DNA from: Oscillospiraceae bacterium | GTDB lineage: Bacteria > Bacillota_A > Clostridia > Oscillospirales > Oscillospiraceae | DNA: 31,961 bases | Reading direction: 5' to 3' | Assembly (NCBI GenBank): GCA_017505505.1 | Contig: JAFVPA010000056.1 | Location: 1 to 31,961, forward strand | Shown here: piece after piece, positions 6,682-14,582 of the stretch | How the letters are laid out: each line of letters opens with the position of its first letter | How positions within the stretch are numbered: position 1 is the stretch's first letter | Notes under the pieces: model-generated | The model's database searches: none | Seen by the model: the letters and a program-made list of their open reading frames with translations, nothing else | What the model was told of the DNA's origin: nothing | Translations under genes and position numbers: made by a program

Positions 6682-8427
6682 TTATTTCAGGCTGTATTTC
6701 TTTGCATAGGCTCTGTACTGCTCGCCGAAGCTTTCGTTCTCCACCCGGGCGGAGCGGAGGGCTTCGTGGGTGTTCATGTCGTGGTGGGCCATGTCCACGA
6801 TGCAGCCGGCGATGTTGGAGCAGTGGTCACCCACGCGCTCCAGAGCAGTCAGCAGGTCAGACCAGACAAAGCCGGTCTCGATAGAGCAGGCACCCTGCTG
6901 CAGACGCAGGATGTGATGTACGCGCATCTTTTCCTTCAGATCGTCGATGACCTGTTCCAGAGGCTCTACCATGTAGGCCTTCTGCAGGTCGTTGTGGTAG
7001 AAGGCGCTGAAGGACAGCTCCACAATCTCACTGACGGCGCTGGTCAGCACAGACAGCTCATGCTTGGCGGCATCGGACAGCTTCAGCTCCTTCTGGTTCA
7101 GCTCTTCTGCGGACTCCACCAGGTTCAGGGCATGGTCGCCGATACGCTCGAAGTCGTTCAGGGCCTTCAGCAGCATGGCAGCTTCGTTGCTGTCAGCGGG
7201 GCTGATCTTCAGGGCGCTGAGCTTGACCAGATAGGTGCCCAGGATATCCTCGTAATGGTCGGTCTTTTCTTCCAGGTCACGGACCTTCTGGGCCAGCTCG
7301 GGAGTGTAGGCCAGCAGGGAATCCATGGCCCCCTTGAGGGTCAGGGCAGCGGCCTCGGCCATCTCACCGGTGAGGACACGGCTGCGGTCCAGGGCGATGG
7401 AGGGAGTGGCGAAGAGACGCTCGTCCAGCTCGGAGACAGTTTCGGCCTCCTTGGCATCGGGCACCAGCTTGCACACCAGCTTTTCCAGCAGATTGCCGGA
7501 GGGCAGCAGGAGGGCGGTACAGGCGATGTTGAAGATGGTATGGCAGATGGCAATGCCGAAATGGGTAGCACCTTCACCCAGAATAGCGGGGCTGAACAGG
7601 GCACTGCCCAGCATGAACAGGATCAGGCAGACAATGGTGCCAATGATGTTGAACAGCAGGTGGACGAAGGCAGCCCGCTTGGCGTTCTTGGTAGCACCAA
7701 CGGAGGACAGCATGGCGGTGACACAGGTACCAATGTTCTGACCCATGATGATGGGGACAGCGGCGGCGTAGGTGACCTGACCGGTGGAGGACAGGGCCTG
7801 CAGGATACCTACGGAGGCGGAGGAGGACTGGATGACAGCCGTCAGTAAGGCACCGGCTACAACGCCCAGAACGGGATTGGTAAACAGCAGGAACAGCTGC
7901 TGGAACTCAGGCACGTCCTTGAGACCCTTGACGGCGCCGGACATGGTGTCCATGCCGAACATCAATGTGGCGAAGCCCAGCAGGATCATACCGATGTCCT
8001 TCTTGGAATTGTCCTTGACGAACATGTAGTAGACGATACCGATCAGGGCCAGGATGGGGGTGAAGGAGGTGGGCTTGAGCATCTGAACAAAGAAATTGCC
8101 GCTTTCGATGCCGCCCAGAGAGAGAATCCAGGAGGTGACGGTGGTACCCACGTTGGCACCCATGATGACGTTGATGGCCTGGCCCAGGCTCAGCAGGCCG
8201 GAGTTAACGAAGCCGACCACCATGACGGTAGTGGCGGAGGAGGACTGGATGACAGCGGTGACGACCATACCGGTGAGGAAGCCCAGCATCCGGTTGGTGG
8301 TCAGCTTGCCAAGCAGTGAGCGCAGACTGTTGCCTGCGGCCCGTTCCAGAGATTCGCCCATGATGTTCATGCCGAACAGGAACAGACACAGACCACCGAT
8401 CATCGTGAGAATATCAAAAATATCCAT
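6682..8427 (-). CDS. Na/Pi cotransporter family protein with PhoU-like C-terminus
   Basis: A 581-residue membrane protein of the Na+/phosphate cotransporter (NptA/YjbB) family. Two inverted Na_Pi_cotrans repeats are visible: the first with QSSSATTVMVVGF (61-73) and GANVGTT, the second with QSSSASVGILQA and GQNIGTC. Roughly eight to nine hydrophobic helices occupy the first 320 residues. The last 220 residues form helical PhoU-like repeats (e.g. ALNDFERIGDHALNLVESAEEL and LTALERVGDHCSNIAG), with the conserved E/D-R-GDH motif. It probably imports or exports phosphate coupled to sodium. AAAGG precedes the ATG. Pho-box-like repeats upstream, nearly identical to those before the neighbouring phoB-like gene, suggest phosphate control. 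Confidence 0.93.
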   Translation of the reverse strand: MDIFDILTMIGGLCLFLFGMNIMGESLERAAGNSLRSLLGKLTTNRMLGFLTGMVVTAVIQSSSATTVMVVGFVNSGLLSLGQAINVIMGANVGTTVTSWILSLGGIESGNFFVQMLKPTSFTPILALIGIVYYMFVKDNSKKDIGMILLGFATLMFGMDTMSGAVKGLKDVPEFQQLFLLFTNPVLGVVAGALLTAVIQSSSASVGILQALSSTGQVTYAAAVPIIMGQNIGTCVTAMLSSVGATKNAKRAAFVHLLFNIIGTIVCLILFMLGSALFSPAILGEGATHFGIAICHTIFNIACTALLLPSGNLLEKLVCKLVPDAKEAETVSELDERLFATPSIALDRSRVLTGEMAEAAALTLKGAMDSLLAYTPELAQKVRDLEEKTDHYEDILGTYLVKLSALKISPADSNEAAMLLKALNDFERIGDHALNLVESAEELNQKELKLSDAAKHELSVLTSAVSEIVELSFSAFYHNDLQKAYMVEPLEQVIDDLKEKMRVHHILRLQQGACSIETGFVWSDLLTALERVGDHCSNIAGCIVDMAHHDMNTHEALRSARVENESFGEQYRAYAKKYSLK

Positions 8428-8498
8428 AGATTTCTGCCTTTCTGTGTATAGGATAATTTCATTCTATCACTGCTGTGTCAAATCTATTATCTTACAAA

Positions 8499-8515
8499 TG
8501 TAAAATCTATGTAAA
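8499..8515 (-). promoter_or_regulatory. Pho-box-like repeat upstream of the Na/Pi cotransporter
   Basis: On the minus strand TTTACAtagaTTTTACA gives two TTTACA half-sites with an 11-base period, resembling the direct repeats bound by PhoB/PhoP-type regulators. Further degenerate half-sites (AAGATA, TTTGAC) follow at the same period, overlapping TTGACA (8476-8481), a possible -35. It matches 16 of 17 bases of the repeat upstream of the phoB-like gene at 11420-11436. Confidence 0.65.
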
Positions 8516-8518
8516 GTC

Positions 8519-8554
8519 GAAAAAACACCCTGAAGGAGGATGCCTTCGGGGTGT
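8519..8554 (-). terminator. Rho-independent terminator downstream of the phoR-like gene
   Basis: On the minus strand a 12-bp stem (8543-8554 with 8525-8536, one G-T pair), a 6-base loop and a run of six T. It serves transcription coming from the histidine kinase gene, although a 432-bp repeat element now lies between that gene and this terminator. Confidence 0.88.
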
Positions 8555-8568
8555 GCTGGTGATCAGGA

Positions 8569-9000
8569 AGGTATACTTTTTTGAAAGTAGGGTCACGTCC
8601 TTTTCTTGCTTCGCCAAGAAAAGGACCAAAAGAAGGCGACTTAAGGGGACATTCCGAAAAGGGCAGAAATTATGGTATGATTGCCACTGGCAATCATGAA
8701 AGTTTTGATTCGCTGCGCGGAGCACCACCCCTTAAGAAACCCCTGCGCCGCCCCGCCAGCCAGCGTCCAAAAATGTTCCGATTTTTGAACGCTTACTACT
8801 CAAAAACCCGCAAGTTTTCTCTCAGCAGACTTTCGAAAATCGGGACATTTTCGGAAGTCGGATGGCGTTGCGGCGGGTGGGGTACATAGGGGAGGGCGCC
8901 TTTTCGTAGCGCCTCCCCTATGCCGCCTTCTTTGGTTACTTTCTTGGTGGCCAAGAAAGTAACATTACCGCGCTTTCGTTACTTGCAGAAAGGTATACCT
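8569..9000. mobile_element. 432-bp MITE-like element with palindromic GGTATACC ends
   Basis: Ends form an imperfect inverted repeat of about 20 bases: AGGTATACTTTTTTGAAAGTA at left, and at right the reverse complement AGGTATACCTTTCTGCAAGTA (4 differences). The interior is full of hairpins: CCTTTTCTTG/CAAGAAAAGG (8600-8626), TTACTTTCTTGG/CCAAGAAAGTAA (8936-8963), and a long pairing of the ATGTTCCGATTTT stretch near 8770 with AAAATCGGGACATTTT near 8835-8853. No convincing coding region is present. It lies between the phoR-like gene and that gene's terminator. Small elements with such CCAAGAAAGTAA hairpins are, from general knowledge, common in gut Clostridia genomes. Confidence 0.72.
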
Positions 9001-9018
9001 TTTCGCCCGTGATAAGTC

Positions 9019-10677
9019 TTATTTGGCAAACCATACCGTTACGGTGGTGCCGCTGCCTTCCTGGCTTTTCAGTTCCAGCCTGGCCCCCAGGATCAGGGCC
9101 GCGTGCTTGACGATACTGAGCCCCAGGCCGGTGCCCTCCCTTTGGCCGGAGTGGCTTTTATCCACCCGGTAGAACCGTTCGAAGATCCGCTCCTGCTGGT
9201 CCTCCGGAATGCCGATGCCGGTATCGGAAACGGTAAGCAGTACCTGGGTCTCCCGGTCTTCCACCCGCAGCGTGACTTTTCCGCCGGGATGGTTATATTT
9301 GATGGCGTTGTCTGTCAGATTGAAGAGAATGGCAGAAGTCAGCTGGGGAATACACCGGATAACGGCGCTTTCGCCTTCCAGTGCCAGATCCACACGGGCC
9401 AGCTCCGCTGCGGCGGTCAGCTCCTGGACGGCACTCTGGGCAGCACTGTACAGGTCAACACTGCTCCACTGCATATCTGCGGCACCTTCATCCAGCCGGG
9501 ACAGCCGCAGGGTATCCTCCACCAGCCGGATCAGCCGCTGGGCCTGGCTGTAGATCTTACCGGAGAAGAGCGCCATGTCCTGCTGGGGGACCAGCCCGGT
9601 CTTCATAAGCTCCGCATAGCCGGAAATGGCGTGGAGGGGCGTTTTCAGTTCATGGGAAACATTGGCGGTAAACTCCCGACGAAGCTGTTCCGCCTGGTGC
9701 TTCTGCGTCACATCGAAGAGCAGCAGCACCACGCCGAAGACCTTTCCTTCCGAACGGACGGGACTGGCTGCCGCCAGATACATCCCGGCAGACAGGGATA
9801 TGGTCTGCTCGCCCTTTTTACCGGTGAGGGCCTGCTCCACCAAAGCGGCGATGGCGGCGTTCCGGTTGGCTACGGAAAAGTCCGCACCCAGGCAGTTGGG
9901 GGTCACGTCCAGCAATCTGGCTGCCGACGGGTTGATGCTCAAAATGGTGCCTGCTGCGTTCATCAGCACCAACCCCTCGCTTAAGGAGCGGGTGACCGTG
10001 AGAAATTCCTTCTGCTTTTGCTTCAGCTCTGCCGACTGGGCCCGGAGCTGGTTCTGCTGGGAATCCAGCCGCCGCAGCAGAGGGCTGATCTCCTCATAGA
10101 CCTGGCTGTTCAGCGGGGTGTCCAGATTCAGCTCATTCAAAGGCCGGACCACATTTTGAGCCAGGCGTTTGGCCAGATAGAAGGACAGCAGAATGGTTAC
10201 GGCGATGATCACGATGATGTGCCCCGTCATGCCCAGGGTCAGGGTCAGCACGCTGCTTTGGGAGGTGGACAGGCGCAGCACTGTGCCGTCGGGGAGCCGT
10301 TCGGCGGAGTAGATATAGCGTTCCATCAGGGTGTCAGAATAGCGGGCGCTTTGACCGTAGCCGTTTTGAAGGGCATCCCGGACCTCCTGCCGCTGCAGAT
10401 GGTTCACCATCGTGTCGGAATCGCTCCGGTTGTCATACAGCACGGTGCCGTCCCCGGCGATCCAGGTGATACGGCAGTCCATGGTGTCATCCAGCTTATC
10501 GAAATAACGAACACCCTCGTTGGCCACCGCGTGGGAAGCTAGGGCTGTCTCCACCCGGAGCTGGCCAAACTGCACATCCGTCAGATGGGAATGGACAGCA
10601 CCCAGAATGAAGGTCATGGTGGCCAGCAGCACCGTCAGGGCCACGGCGAAAATAGCCCGGAAGATCCGCCGGGTCAT
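9019..10677 (-). CDS. phoR: PhoR-like PAS-domain sensor histidine kinase
   Basis: A 552-residue membrane sensor kinase. Order: TM1 (about 8-28), an extracytoplasmic domain to about residue 148 (WIAGDGTVLYDNRSD), TM2 (about 150-168), a HAMP-like linker with coiled coil (205-225), a PAS domain (about 226-330, LSEGLVLMNAAGTILSINPSAARLLD), the HisKA box FTANVSHELKTPL with phospho-acceptor H342, then the ATPase domain with N box (NLTDNAIKYNHPGG), G1 (SDTGIGIPEDQ), F box (FERFYRVD) and G2 (GTGLGLSIVKH). This is the architecture of PhoR. The start overlaps the stop of the upstream response regulator by 4 bases (ATGA), so the two are translationally coupled. The phosphate assignment is inferred from architecture, from the adjacent Na/Pi cotransporter and from the shared Pho-box-like repeats. 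Confidence 0.9.
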   Translation of the reverse strand: MTRRIFRAIFAVALTVLLATMTFILGAVHSHLTDVQFGQLRVETALASHAVANEGVRYFDKLDDTMDCRITWIAGDGTVLYDNRSDSDTMVNHLQRQEVRDALQNGYGQSARYSDTLMERYIYSAERLPDGTVLRLSTSQSSVLTLTLGMTGHIIVIIAVTILLSFYLAKRLAQNVVRPLNELNLDTPLNSQVYEEISPLLRRLDSQQNQLRAQSAELKQKQKEFLTVTRSLSEGLVLMNAAGTILSINPSAARLLDVTPNCLGADFSVANRNAAIAALVEQALTGKKGEQTISLSAGMYLAAASPVRSEGKVFGVVLLLFDVTQKHQAEQLRREFTANVSHELKTPLHAISGYAELMKTGLVPQQDMALFSGKIYSQAQRLIRLVEDTLRLSRLDEGAADMQWSSVDLYSAAQSAVQELTAAAELARVDLALEGESAVIRCIPQLTSAILFNLTDNAIKYNHPGGKVTLRVEDRETQVLLTVSDTGIGIPEDQQERIFERFYRVDKSHSGQREGTGLGLSIVKHAALILGARLELKSQEGSGTTVTVWFAK

Positions 10678-11348
10678 GTGCGCTCCTCCAAGCGGTAGCC
10701 CACGCCCCGGACGGTACGGATGAATTCTCCACAGGAGCCAAGCTTGGTCCGCAGAGTGCCGATATGCACATCTACGGTCCGGGTCTCACCTACGTAATCG
10801 GTACTCCAGACCCGCTCCAGCAGCTGGTCCCGGGTGAAGACCCGGCCGGGATGCTCCAGAAACAGTTTCAGGAGCTCAAATTCCTTCAGGGTCAGCTCCA
10901 ACCGCTTTCCATCGATCCGAACGGTATGGGACATGGGATCCATGGTCAGGCTGCCCAGATGCAGTGTGGATTCCTGCTGAGGCGCGGCGCTTCGGCGCAG
11001 CACAGCCCGGATGCGGGAGACCATCTCCATCATACCGAAGGGCTTGGCCAGATAATCGTCAGCGCCCAGATCCAGACCCATGACCTTGTCGTATTCCGTA
11101 CCCTTGGCCGAGGCCATGATAACCGGAATATGGGCCGTGGCAGGACTTTGGCGCAGGTGCTTCAGGATCCCGATGCCATCCATACCGGGCAGCATGATAT
11201 CCAGCAGGATGAGCCGGGGCAGCTGCCGCTCCAAGGCAGCAAAGAGTCCGGTGCTGTCGGGAAAGCCCTCCGCCTCAAACCCGGAGGCCCGCAGGGCATA
11301 AAGCACCAATTCCCGGATGCTGGCATCATCCTCAACACAATAGATCAT
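10674..11348 (-). CDS. phoB: PhoB/PhoP-like OmpR-family response regulator
   Basis: A 224-residue two-component DNA-binding regulator. The receiver domain has the acidic pocket E6-D7-D8, phospho-acceptor D50 (LLDIMLPGMDG), S80 and K102 (DDYLAKPF). The C-terminal winged helix (about 125-222) contains LTLKEFELLKLFLEHPGRVF and RTVDVHIGTLRTKLG, the recognition-helix segment typical of PhoB/PhoP-type OmpR members. It is the first gene of a two-gene operon with the PAS histidine kinase. A promoter (TTGTAA, 17 bases, TACCAT) lies upstream, preceded by Pho-box-like direct repeats, so autoregulation is likely. The specific naming as phosphate regulator is inference. Confidence 0.9.
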   Translation of the reverse strand: MIYCVEDDASIRELVLYALRASGFEAEGFPDSTGLFAALERQLPRLILLDIMLPGMDGIGILKHLRQSPATAHIPVIMASAKGTEYDKVMGLDLGADDYLAKPFGMMEMVSRIRAVLRRSAAPQQESTLHLGSLTMDPMSHTVRIDGKRLELTLKEFELLKLFLEHPGRVFTRDQLLERVWSTDYVGETRTVDVHIGTLRTKLGSCGEFIRTVRGVGYRLEERT

Positions 11349-11381
11349 AAATTCCCTCCCTGGGATGATTTTTCACCTCTG

Positions 11382-11410
11382 ATGGTAGCGTAAAACCGTA
11401 AAAATTACAA
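11382..11410 (-). promoter_or_regulatory. Promoter of the phoB-phoR operon
   Basis: On the minus strand TTGTAA (11405-11410), 17-base spacer, TACCAT (11382-11387). The weak -10 and the Pho-box-like repeat about ten bases upstream fit an activator-dependent promoter. Confidence 0.5.
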
Positions 11411-11419
11411 GGGCAGTTT

Positions 11420-11436
11420 TGTAAAATCCATGTAAA
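11420..11436 (-). promoter_or_regulatory. Pho-box-like repeat upstream of the phoB-like gene
   Basis: Minus-strand TTTACATGGATTTTACA: two TTTACA half-sites with an 11-base period, followed at the same period by weaker ones (GCCCTT, TTTTAC). It differs at only one base from 8499-8515. Its distal end overlaps the T-run of the aminotransferase gene's terminator. Confidence 0.65.
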
Positions 11437-11464
11437 AACGGAGCAGACCTTTGGCCTGCTCCGT
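11434..11464 (-). terminator. Terminator of the C-S lyase gene
   Basis: On the minus strand a 9-bp stem ACGGAGCAG/CTGCTCCGT (11456-11464 with 11438-11446) followed by five T, 15 bases after the aminotransferase stop. Confidence 0.88.
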
Positions 11465-11478
11465 TGGGAGGCGATTTC

Positions 11479-12684
11479 TTATGCGTTGAAGACGTACTTG
11501 TCCAGCCGATCAAAGGCTTCCTTCACCCGGCTCAGGGGCAGGGCCAGGTTCAGGCGGATATGGGTCTTACCGTGGAAGGCCCGGCCGTCCTGCCAGACAA
11601 CGCCCACATCCCAGCCGGCCTTCATCAGCTCATCCATGGTCTTGCCGTGCTTTTCCAGCCATTCGGCACAGTCGATGAACAGCATGTAAGTACCCTGGGG
11701 CTTGGAAACGGTGACACCCTCGAAGTGCTTTTCAATGTAGTCACAAGCGAAGTTTACGTTTCCGGTAATGGTTTCATTCAGCTCCTCCACCCACTCGTAA
11801 CCTTCCGGCTGATAGGCGCCGATCAGAGCATGCATGGACATAACGTTCATGGAGTTGTAGTGACCCAGAGAAGATTCCTTGTCGCAGCGGTCCTTGATCA
11901 TCTTGTTGTAGATGATGTGGTAGCTGCCCACCAGGCCTGCCAGATTGAAGGTCTTGGAGGGAGCGTACAGGGCAACGGTGCGCATTTTGGCATCCTCGGA
12001 GACGGACTGGGTGGGAACATGCTTGTGGCCGGAGAGAATGATGTCGCTCCAGATCTCGTCGGAGACTACCATCACATCATGCTTCTTAAACAGTGCCATG
12101 GCCTTTTCTACTTCCCACTTTTCCCAGACGCGGCCGCAGGGGTTGTGGGGGGAGCAGAAGATGGCGGCGTGGATCTTGCCCTCCACGATCTTCTTCTCCA
12201 TGTCCTCGAAATCCATACGCCAGACGCCGTTCTCGTCCTTCACCAGAGGGGAGTGGACGATGTCGTAGCCGTTGTTGGTCAGACTGCCGGTGAAGCCGAC
12301 ATAGGTGGGGGAGTGGAGCAGAACCTTGTCGCCCCGGGAGCAGAACACGTTCAGAGCCGTGACCACGCCGCCCAGGACACCGTTCTCATAGCCCAGGTTT
12401 GCGGGCGCAACGTCAGCATCGTTATGGTCCTTCTGCCACTTGATGATGGCATTGGTGTATTCTTCACGGGGCAGGAAATAACCGAAGGTGGGATGCTTGG
12501 CCCGCTCGATCATGTGCTCCTGGATGGTGGGGACCACAGGGAAGTTCATGTCGGCCACCCACATGGGGATGGCATCAAAGCCCTCCCGGGGAGCGGGATA
12601 GGGAGCACCGGGCATACCGATCATGTCCACAGCGATGGCATCCTTGCCGTGACGGTCCAGAATGGTGGTAAAATCGTACTTCAT
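11479..12684 (-). CDS. PatB/MalY-family PLP-dependent aminotransferase / C-S lyase
   Basis: A 401-residue fold-type I pyridoxal-phosphate enzyme of the MalY/PatB group, whose members usually cleave cystathionine or cysteine S-conjugates to a thiol or homocysteine, pyruvate and ammonia. Landmarks: FDAIPMWVADMNF near residue 40 (family signature), SPTYVGF, SPHNPCGRVW (178-187, N181 contacts PLP), VSDEIWSD with D209, and the Schiff-base lysine K244 in YAPSKTFNLAGL. The start MKYDFTTILDRHG follows AGGAGGATCTCC; the longer in-frame start has no ribosome binding site. It is a single gene with its own promoter and terminator. Transaminase activity cannot be excluded. Confidence 0.92.
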   Translation of the reverse strand: MKYDFTTILDRHGKDAIAVDMIGMPGAPYPAPREGFDAIPMWVADMNFPVVPTIQEHMIERAKHPTFGYFLPREEYTNAIIKWQKDHNDADVAPANLGYENGVLGGVVTALNVFCSRGDKVLLHSPTYVGFTGSLTNNGYDIVHSPLVKDENGVWRMDFEDMEKKIVEGKIHAAIFCSPHNPCGRVWEKWEVEKAMALFKKHDVMVVSDEIWSDIILSGHKHVPTQSVSEDAKMRTVALYAPSKTFNLAGLVGSYHIIYNKMIKDRCDKESSLGHYNSMNVMSMHALIGAYQPEGYEWVEELNETITGNVNFACDYIEKHFEGVTVSKPQGTYMLFIDCAEWLEKHGKTMDELMKAGWDVGVVWQDGRAFHGKTHIRLNLALPLSRVKEAFDRLDKYVFNA

Positions 12685-12717
12685 GGAGATCCTCCTGTTT
12701 CTATGTATTATACTTAT

Positions 12718-12746
12718 ATTATAAGGAGTTTCGAGGGAAAAGGCAA
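12718..12746 (-). promoter_or_regulatory. Promoter of the C-S lyase gene
   Basis: On the minus strand TTGCCT (12741-12746), 17-base spacer, TATAAT (12718-12723); a second TATAAT lies a few bases downstream. Confidence 0.78.
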
Positions 12747-12794
12747 TAGGGATCCCGCCGGGAAAGGAAGAGAAATCGACGATTTGCCACATAT

Positions 12795-12826
12795 AAAAAA
12801 CCAGGACACCGGATGGTGTCCTGGTT
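12795..12826 (-). terminator. Terminator of ribU
   Basis: Perfect 12-bp stem AACCAGGACACC/GGTGTCCTGGTT (12799-12810 and 12815-12826), a GGAT/ATCC loop, and on the minus strand a run of six T, directly after the ribU stop. Confidence 0.93.
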
Positions 12827-12831
12827 GAGCG

Positions 12832-13545
12832 TTATTTATGGATGCCGAAGAGGGGACGGGCTACCCGCTTGTACAGGAGCATGGTCAAAAGGGAGACCAT
12901 GGCGCCCTTCACAAGGTTCAGCGGTGCCACGCACAGCATGACGAAGGTGCTGACATTGCGAATGCCGCTGTGAATCTCCGCACCCATGGCAATGATGGTG
13001 TTCAGAGGCATACCGTAAAGCTCGGCAAATTTGGGAAGAAGATAAATGGCGTTGAAGGCACTGCCGAAGATGGCCATGGACAGGGTGCCCAGAATCAGGC
13101 CGATGATGGCACTGTGTTTACTCTTGTGGGCGTGATACCAGATGGTAGCGGGCAGGACGAAGGAGCAGCCTACCACGAAATTGGCCAGATCCCCCACGAA
13201 AGCGGTGGAAGTGCTTTTCAGCAGGAGCTTCAGCAAGATCTTGACACCCTCACAAACAACCGTGGCGCTGGGCCCTAGGTAGAAGCCGCACAGCAGCACG
13301 GGAACCTCAGAAAAGTCCAGCTTGTAGAAGCCAGGCGCCAGGAAGGGGACAGGGAAGTCCAGCATGTGCAGCACGGTGGCGATGGCGGCACAGATGCCGA
13401 TGATGCTGACCCGGCGGGCGGGGGTGACAGTCCGGCGCTCCGGCAGGAACCGCTCCACGAAAGCAGCGCCGAAGCCCAGCGCGGCCACAATGACGATGCA
13501 GCCTCCCAGGAAGCCAAGATTGTCCATGACAACAGTCATATCCAT
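12832..13545 (-). CDS. ribU: Riboflavin ECF transporter substrate-binding component RibU
   Basis: A 237-residue membrane S-component that captures riboflavin for an energy-coupling-factor transporter. About six hydrophobic helices are present. The signature FYKLDFSEVPVLLCGFYLGP (around residue 80-100) and the SALLKL-like stretch GVKILLKLLLKSTSTAFVGDLANF are characteristic of RibU. The start MDMTVVMDN has TGAGGTGAG upstream, whereas the longer in-frame alternative reads through the leader hairpin. An FMN riboswitch plus terminator precedes the gene, which supports flavin transport independently. The shared EcfA/EcfT module is not in this window, as expected for group II ECF systems. Confidence 0.93.
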   Translation of the reverse strand: MDMTVVMDNLGFLGGCIVIVAALGFGAAFVERFLPERRTVTPARRVSIIGICAAIATVLHMLDFPVPFLAPGFYKLDFSEVPVLLCGFYLGPSATVVCEGVKILLKLLLKSTSTAFVGDLANFVVGCSFVLPATIWYHAHKSKHSAIIGLILGTLSMAIFGSAFNAIYLLPKFAELYGMPLNTIIAMGAEIHSGIRNVSTFVMLCVAPLNLVKGAMVSLLTMLLYKRVARPLFGIHK

Positions 13546-13568
13546 GTTTCTCACCTCATAACGAAAAA

Positions 13569-13595
13569 TACGCCCTGAGTATACACTCAGGGCGT
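13569..13595 (-). terminator. Regulatory terminator in the ribU leader
   Basis: Minus-strand hairpin with a perfect 11-bp stem ACGCCCTGAGT/ACTCAGGGCGT (13570-13580 and 13585-13595), followed by ATTTTT. It lies between the riboswitch aptamer and the ribU start, so FMN binding probably favours this terminator. Confidence 0.85.
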
Positions 13596-13621
13596 GAAAT
13601 ACAAAAACGCAAAGTCCTTGC

Positions 13622-13735
13622 GTACCTTCTCCCATCCAGACTCTACTGTCGGTCCCGGAATCACACCGGATCGGCGCCTGAGCGCTCGCGGACTATACCG
13701 CCGGTGGGGAATCGCACCCCGCCCTGAAGATACTG
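13622..13735 (-). ncRNA. FMN riboswitch (RFN element)
   Basis: Reading the minus strand, the conserved RFN blocks appear in order: CTTCAGGGCGGGGTGCGATT, CCCCACCGGCGGTA, AGTCCGCGAGCG, CCGGTGTGATTCCGGGACCG, ACAGT and AGTCTGGATGGGAGAAGG. The outer stem pairs GTATCTTC with GAGAAGGTAC. It sits behind a strong promoter and before ribU with an intervening terminator. This is the canonical transcription-off FMN switch for riboflavin uptake. Confidence 0.97.
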
Positions 13736-13749
13736 TTCAGTTCCCTTAC

Positions 13750-13778
13750 AGCATAGCACGATAGGCCGCGCTTGTCAA
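13750..13778 (-). promoter_or_regulatory. Promoter of the FMN riboswitch-ribU transcript
   Basis: On the minus strand TTGACA (13773-13778), 17-base spacer, TATGCT (13750-13755), just ahead of the riboswitch. Confidence 0.88.
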
Positions 13779-13800
13779 GAATGGGGTTTTGTGGTAAGAT

Positions 13801-14001
13801 AAATTGTAGTTTAGCTGAGCATTCCCACTGTAGGGGCGGATTTTTAATCCGCCCGAAACGTAACGATAATTGAGCATCTAAATCAACGTGATGGGCATCT
13901 GTTTAGGAAAAATCGAAACACTCAGTTATGGAAAGGTTGAGGGAGGATTGGAAATCCTCCCCTACAGTGGTGTATGGAATTCGATAGAAAAACGATCATT
14001 T
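13801..14001. repeat. 201-bp dispersed palindromic element, copy B
   Basis: Nearly identical to copy A (2992-3192) over all 201 bases, including outer inverted ends (AAATTGTAGTTTA / AAACGATCATTT), inner TGTAGGG...CCCTACA and both end hairpins. Its right edge overlaps the TAA stop of the DUF4830-like gene. It lies behind the FMN riboswitch promoter. Confidence 0.88.
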
Positions 14002-14512
14002 ACTGTGTCGGCTGAGTTGCGGCGCTGCTTTCCATTGGTGCGGTTGCCATGGCTTCCGGCATTTTGAAGGGGCGGATGTGGCCTTTGGCGGAGGTGTCGG
14101 TGACATCGCCGCCGATGACCTGATTCTTGTGGACCAGCAGCGTGGCGTAGACCGGCTCCGTGGCCCCGGGGTAGTTGTTGATCTTATAGACGTAGCGCAT
14201 AACGTTCTTCCCGGCGAATTTGCTCAGATCATAGCCCTGGCTTTTCTGCAGGGCGTTGTAGCGGTCGAAGACCTCGCTGGTTTCTTCGGGGATCTTCACC
14301 TGGCTGGACTCTGTTGGTGTGGTGGTCACGTCCCAGCCGAAGTCTGTCAGAAATTTGACCCGGCCGTCATTGCCGGACAGGGCAGGGGCCGCAGTTTGGG
14401 TGGCATCGCTGCCTTCTCCTACCAGCAGAACGATGGCCAGGATCAGAGCGGCCACAGCAGCCAGGGCCAGCATTACTTTTTTAAAATCGACCTTTGCGGT
14501 CATTACCATCAT
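14000..14512 (-). CDS. DUF4830-like membrane-anchored protein
   Basis: A 170-residue protein with a short cytoplasmic N-terminus, one transmembrane helix (about 13-31, VMLALAAVAALILAIVLLV), a low-complexity linker (GEGSDATQTAAPALSGNDG), and an extracytoplasmic domain with GRVKFLTDFGWDV, IPEETSEVFDRYNALQKSQGYDL and YKINNYPG. This pattern resembles the DUF4830 family of Firmicutes; function is unknown. The start (first of three clustered methionine codons) has GGGAGGG 7 bases upstream. The stop codon is provided at the edge of repeat copy B. It is transcribed divergently from the pseudouridine synthase across a 70-base gap. Confidence 0.8.
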   Translation of the reverse strand: MMVMTAKVDFKKVMLALAAVAALILAIVLLVGEGSDATQTAAPALSGNDGRVKFLTDFGWDVTTTPTESSQVKIPEETSEVFDRYNALQKSQGYDLSKFAGKNVMRYVYKINNYPGATEPVYATLLVHKNQVIGGDVTDTSAKGHIRPFKMPEAMATAPMESSAATQPTQ

Positions 14513-14582
14513 AGATGATCCCTCCCGGTTGAACTAGGTGCTACAGCCTATGCCCGTCCGGGGCGGGATATACGGAGGAATT

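Noticed and set aside
8475..8889. Short open frames inside the 432-bp element
   Set aside because: They change with the palindromic repeats, lack initiation signals and show no protein-like pattern.
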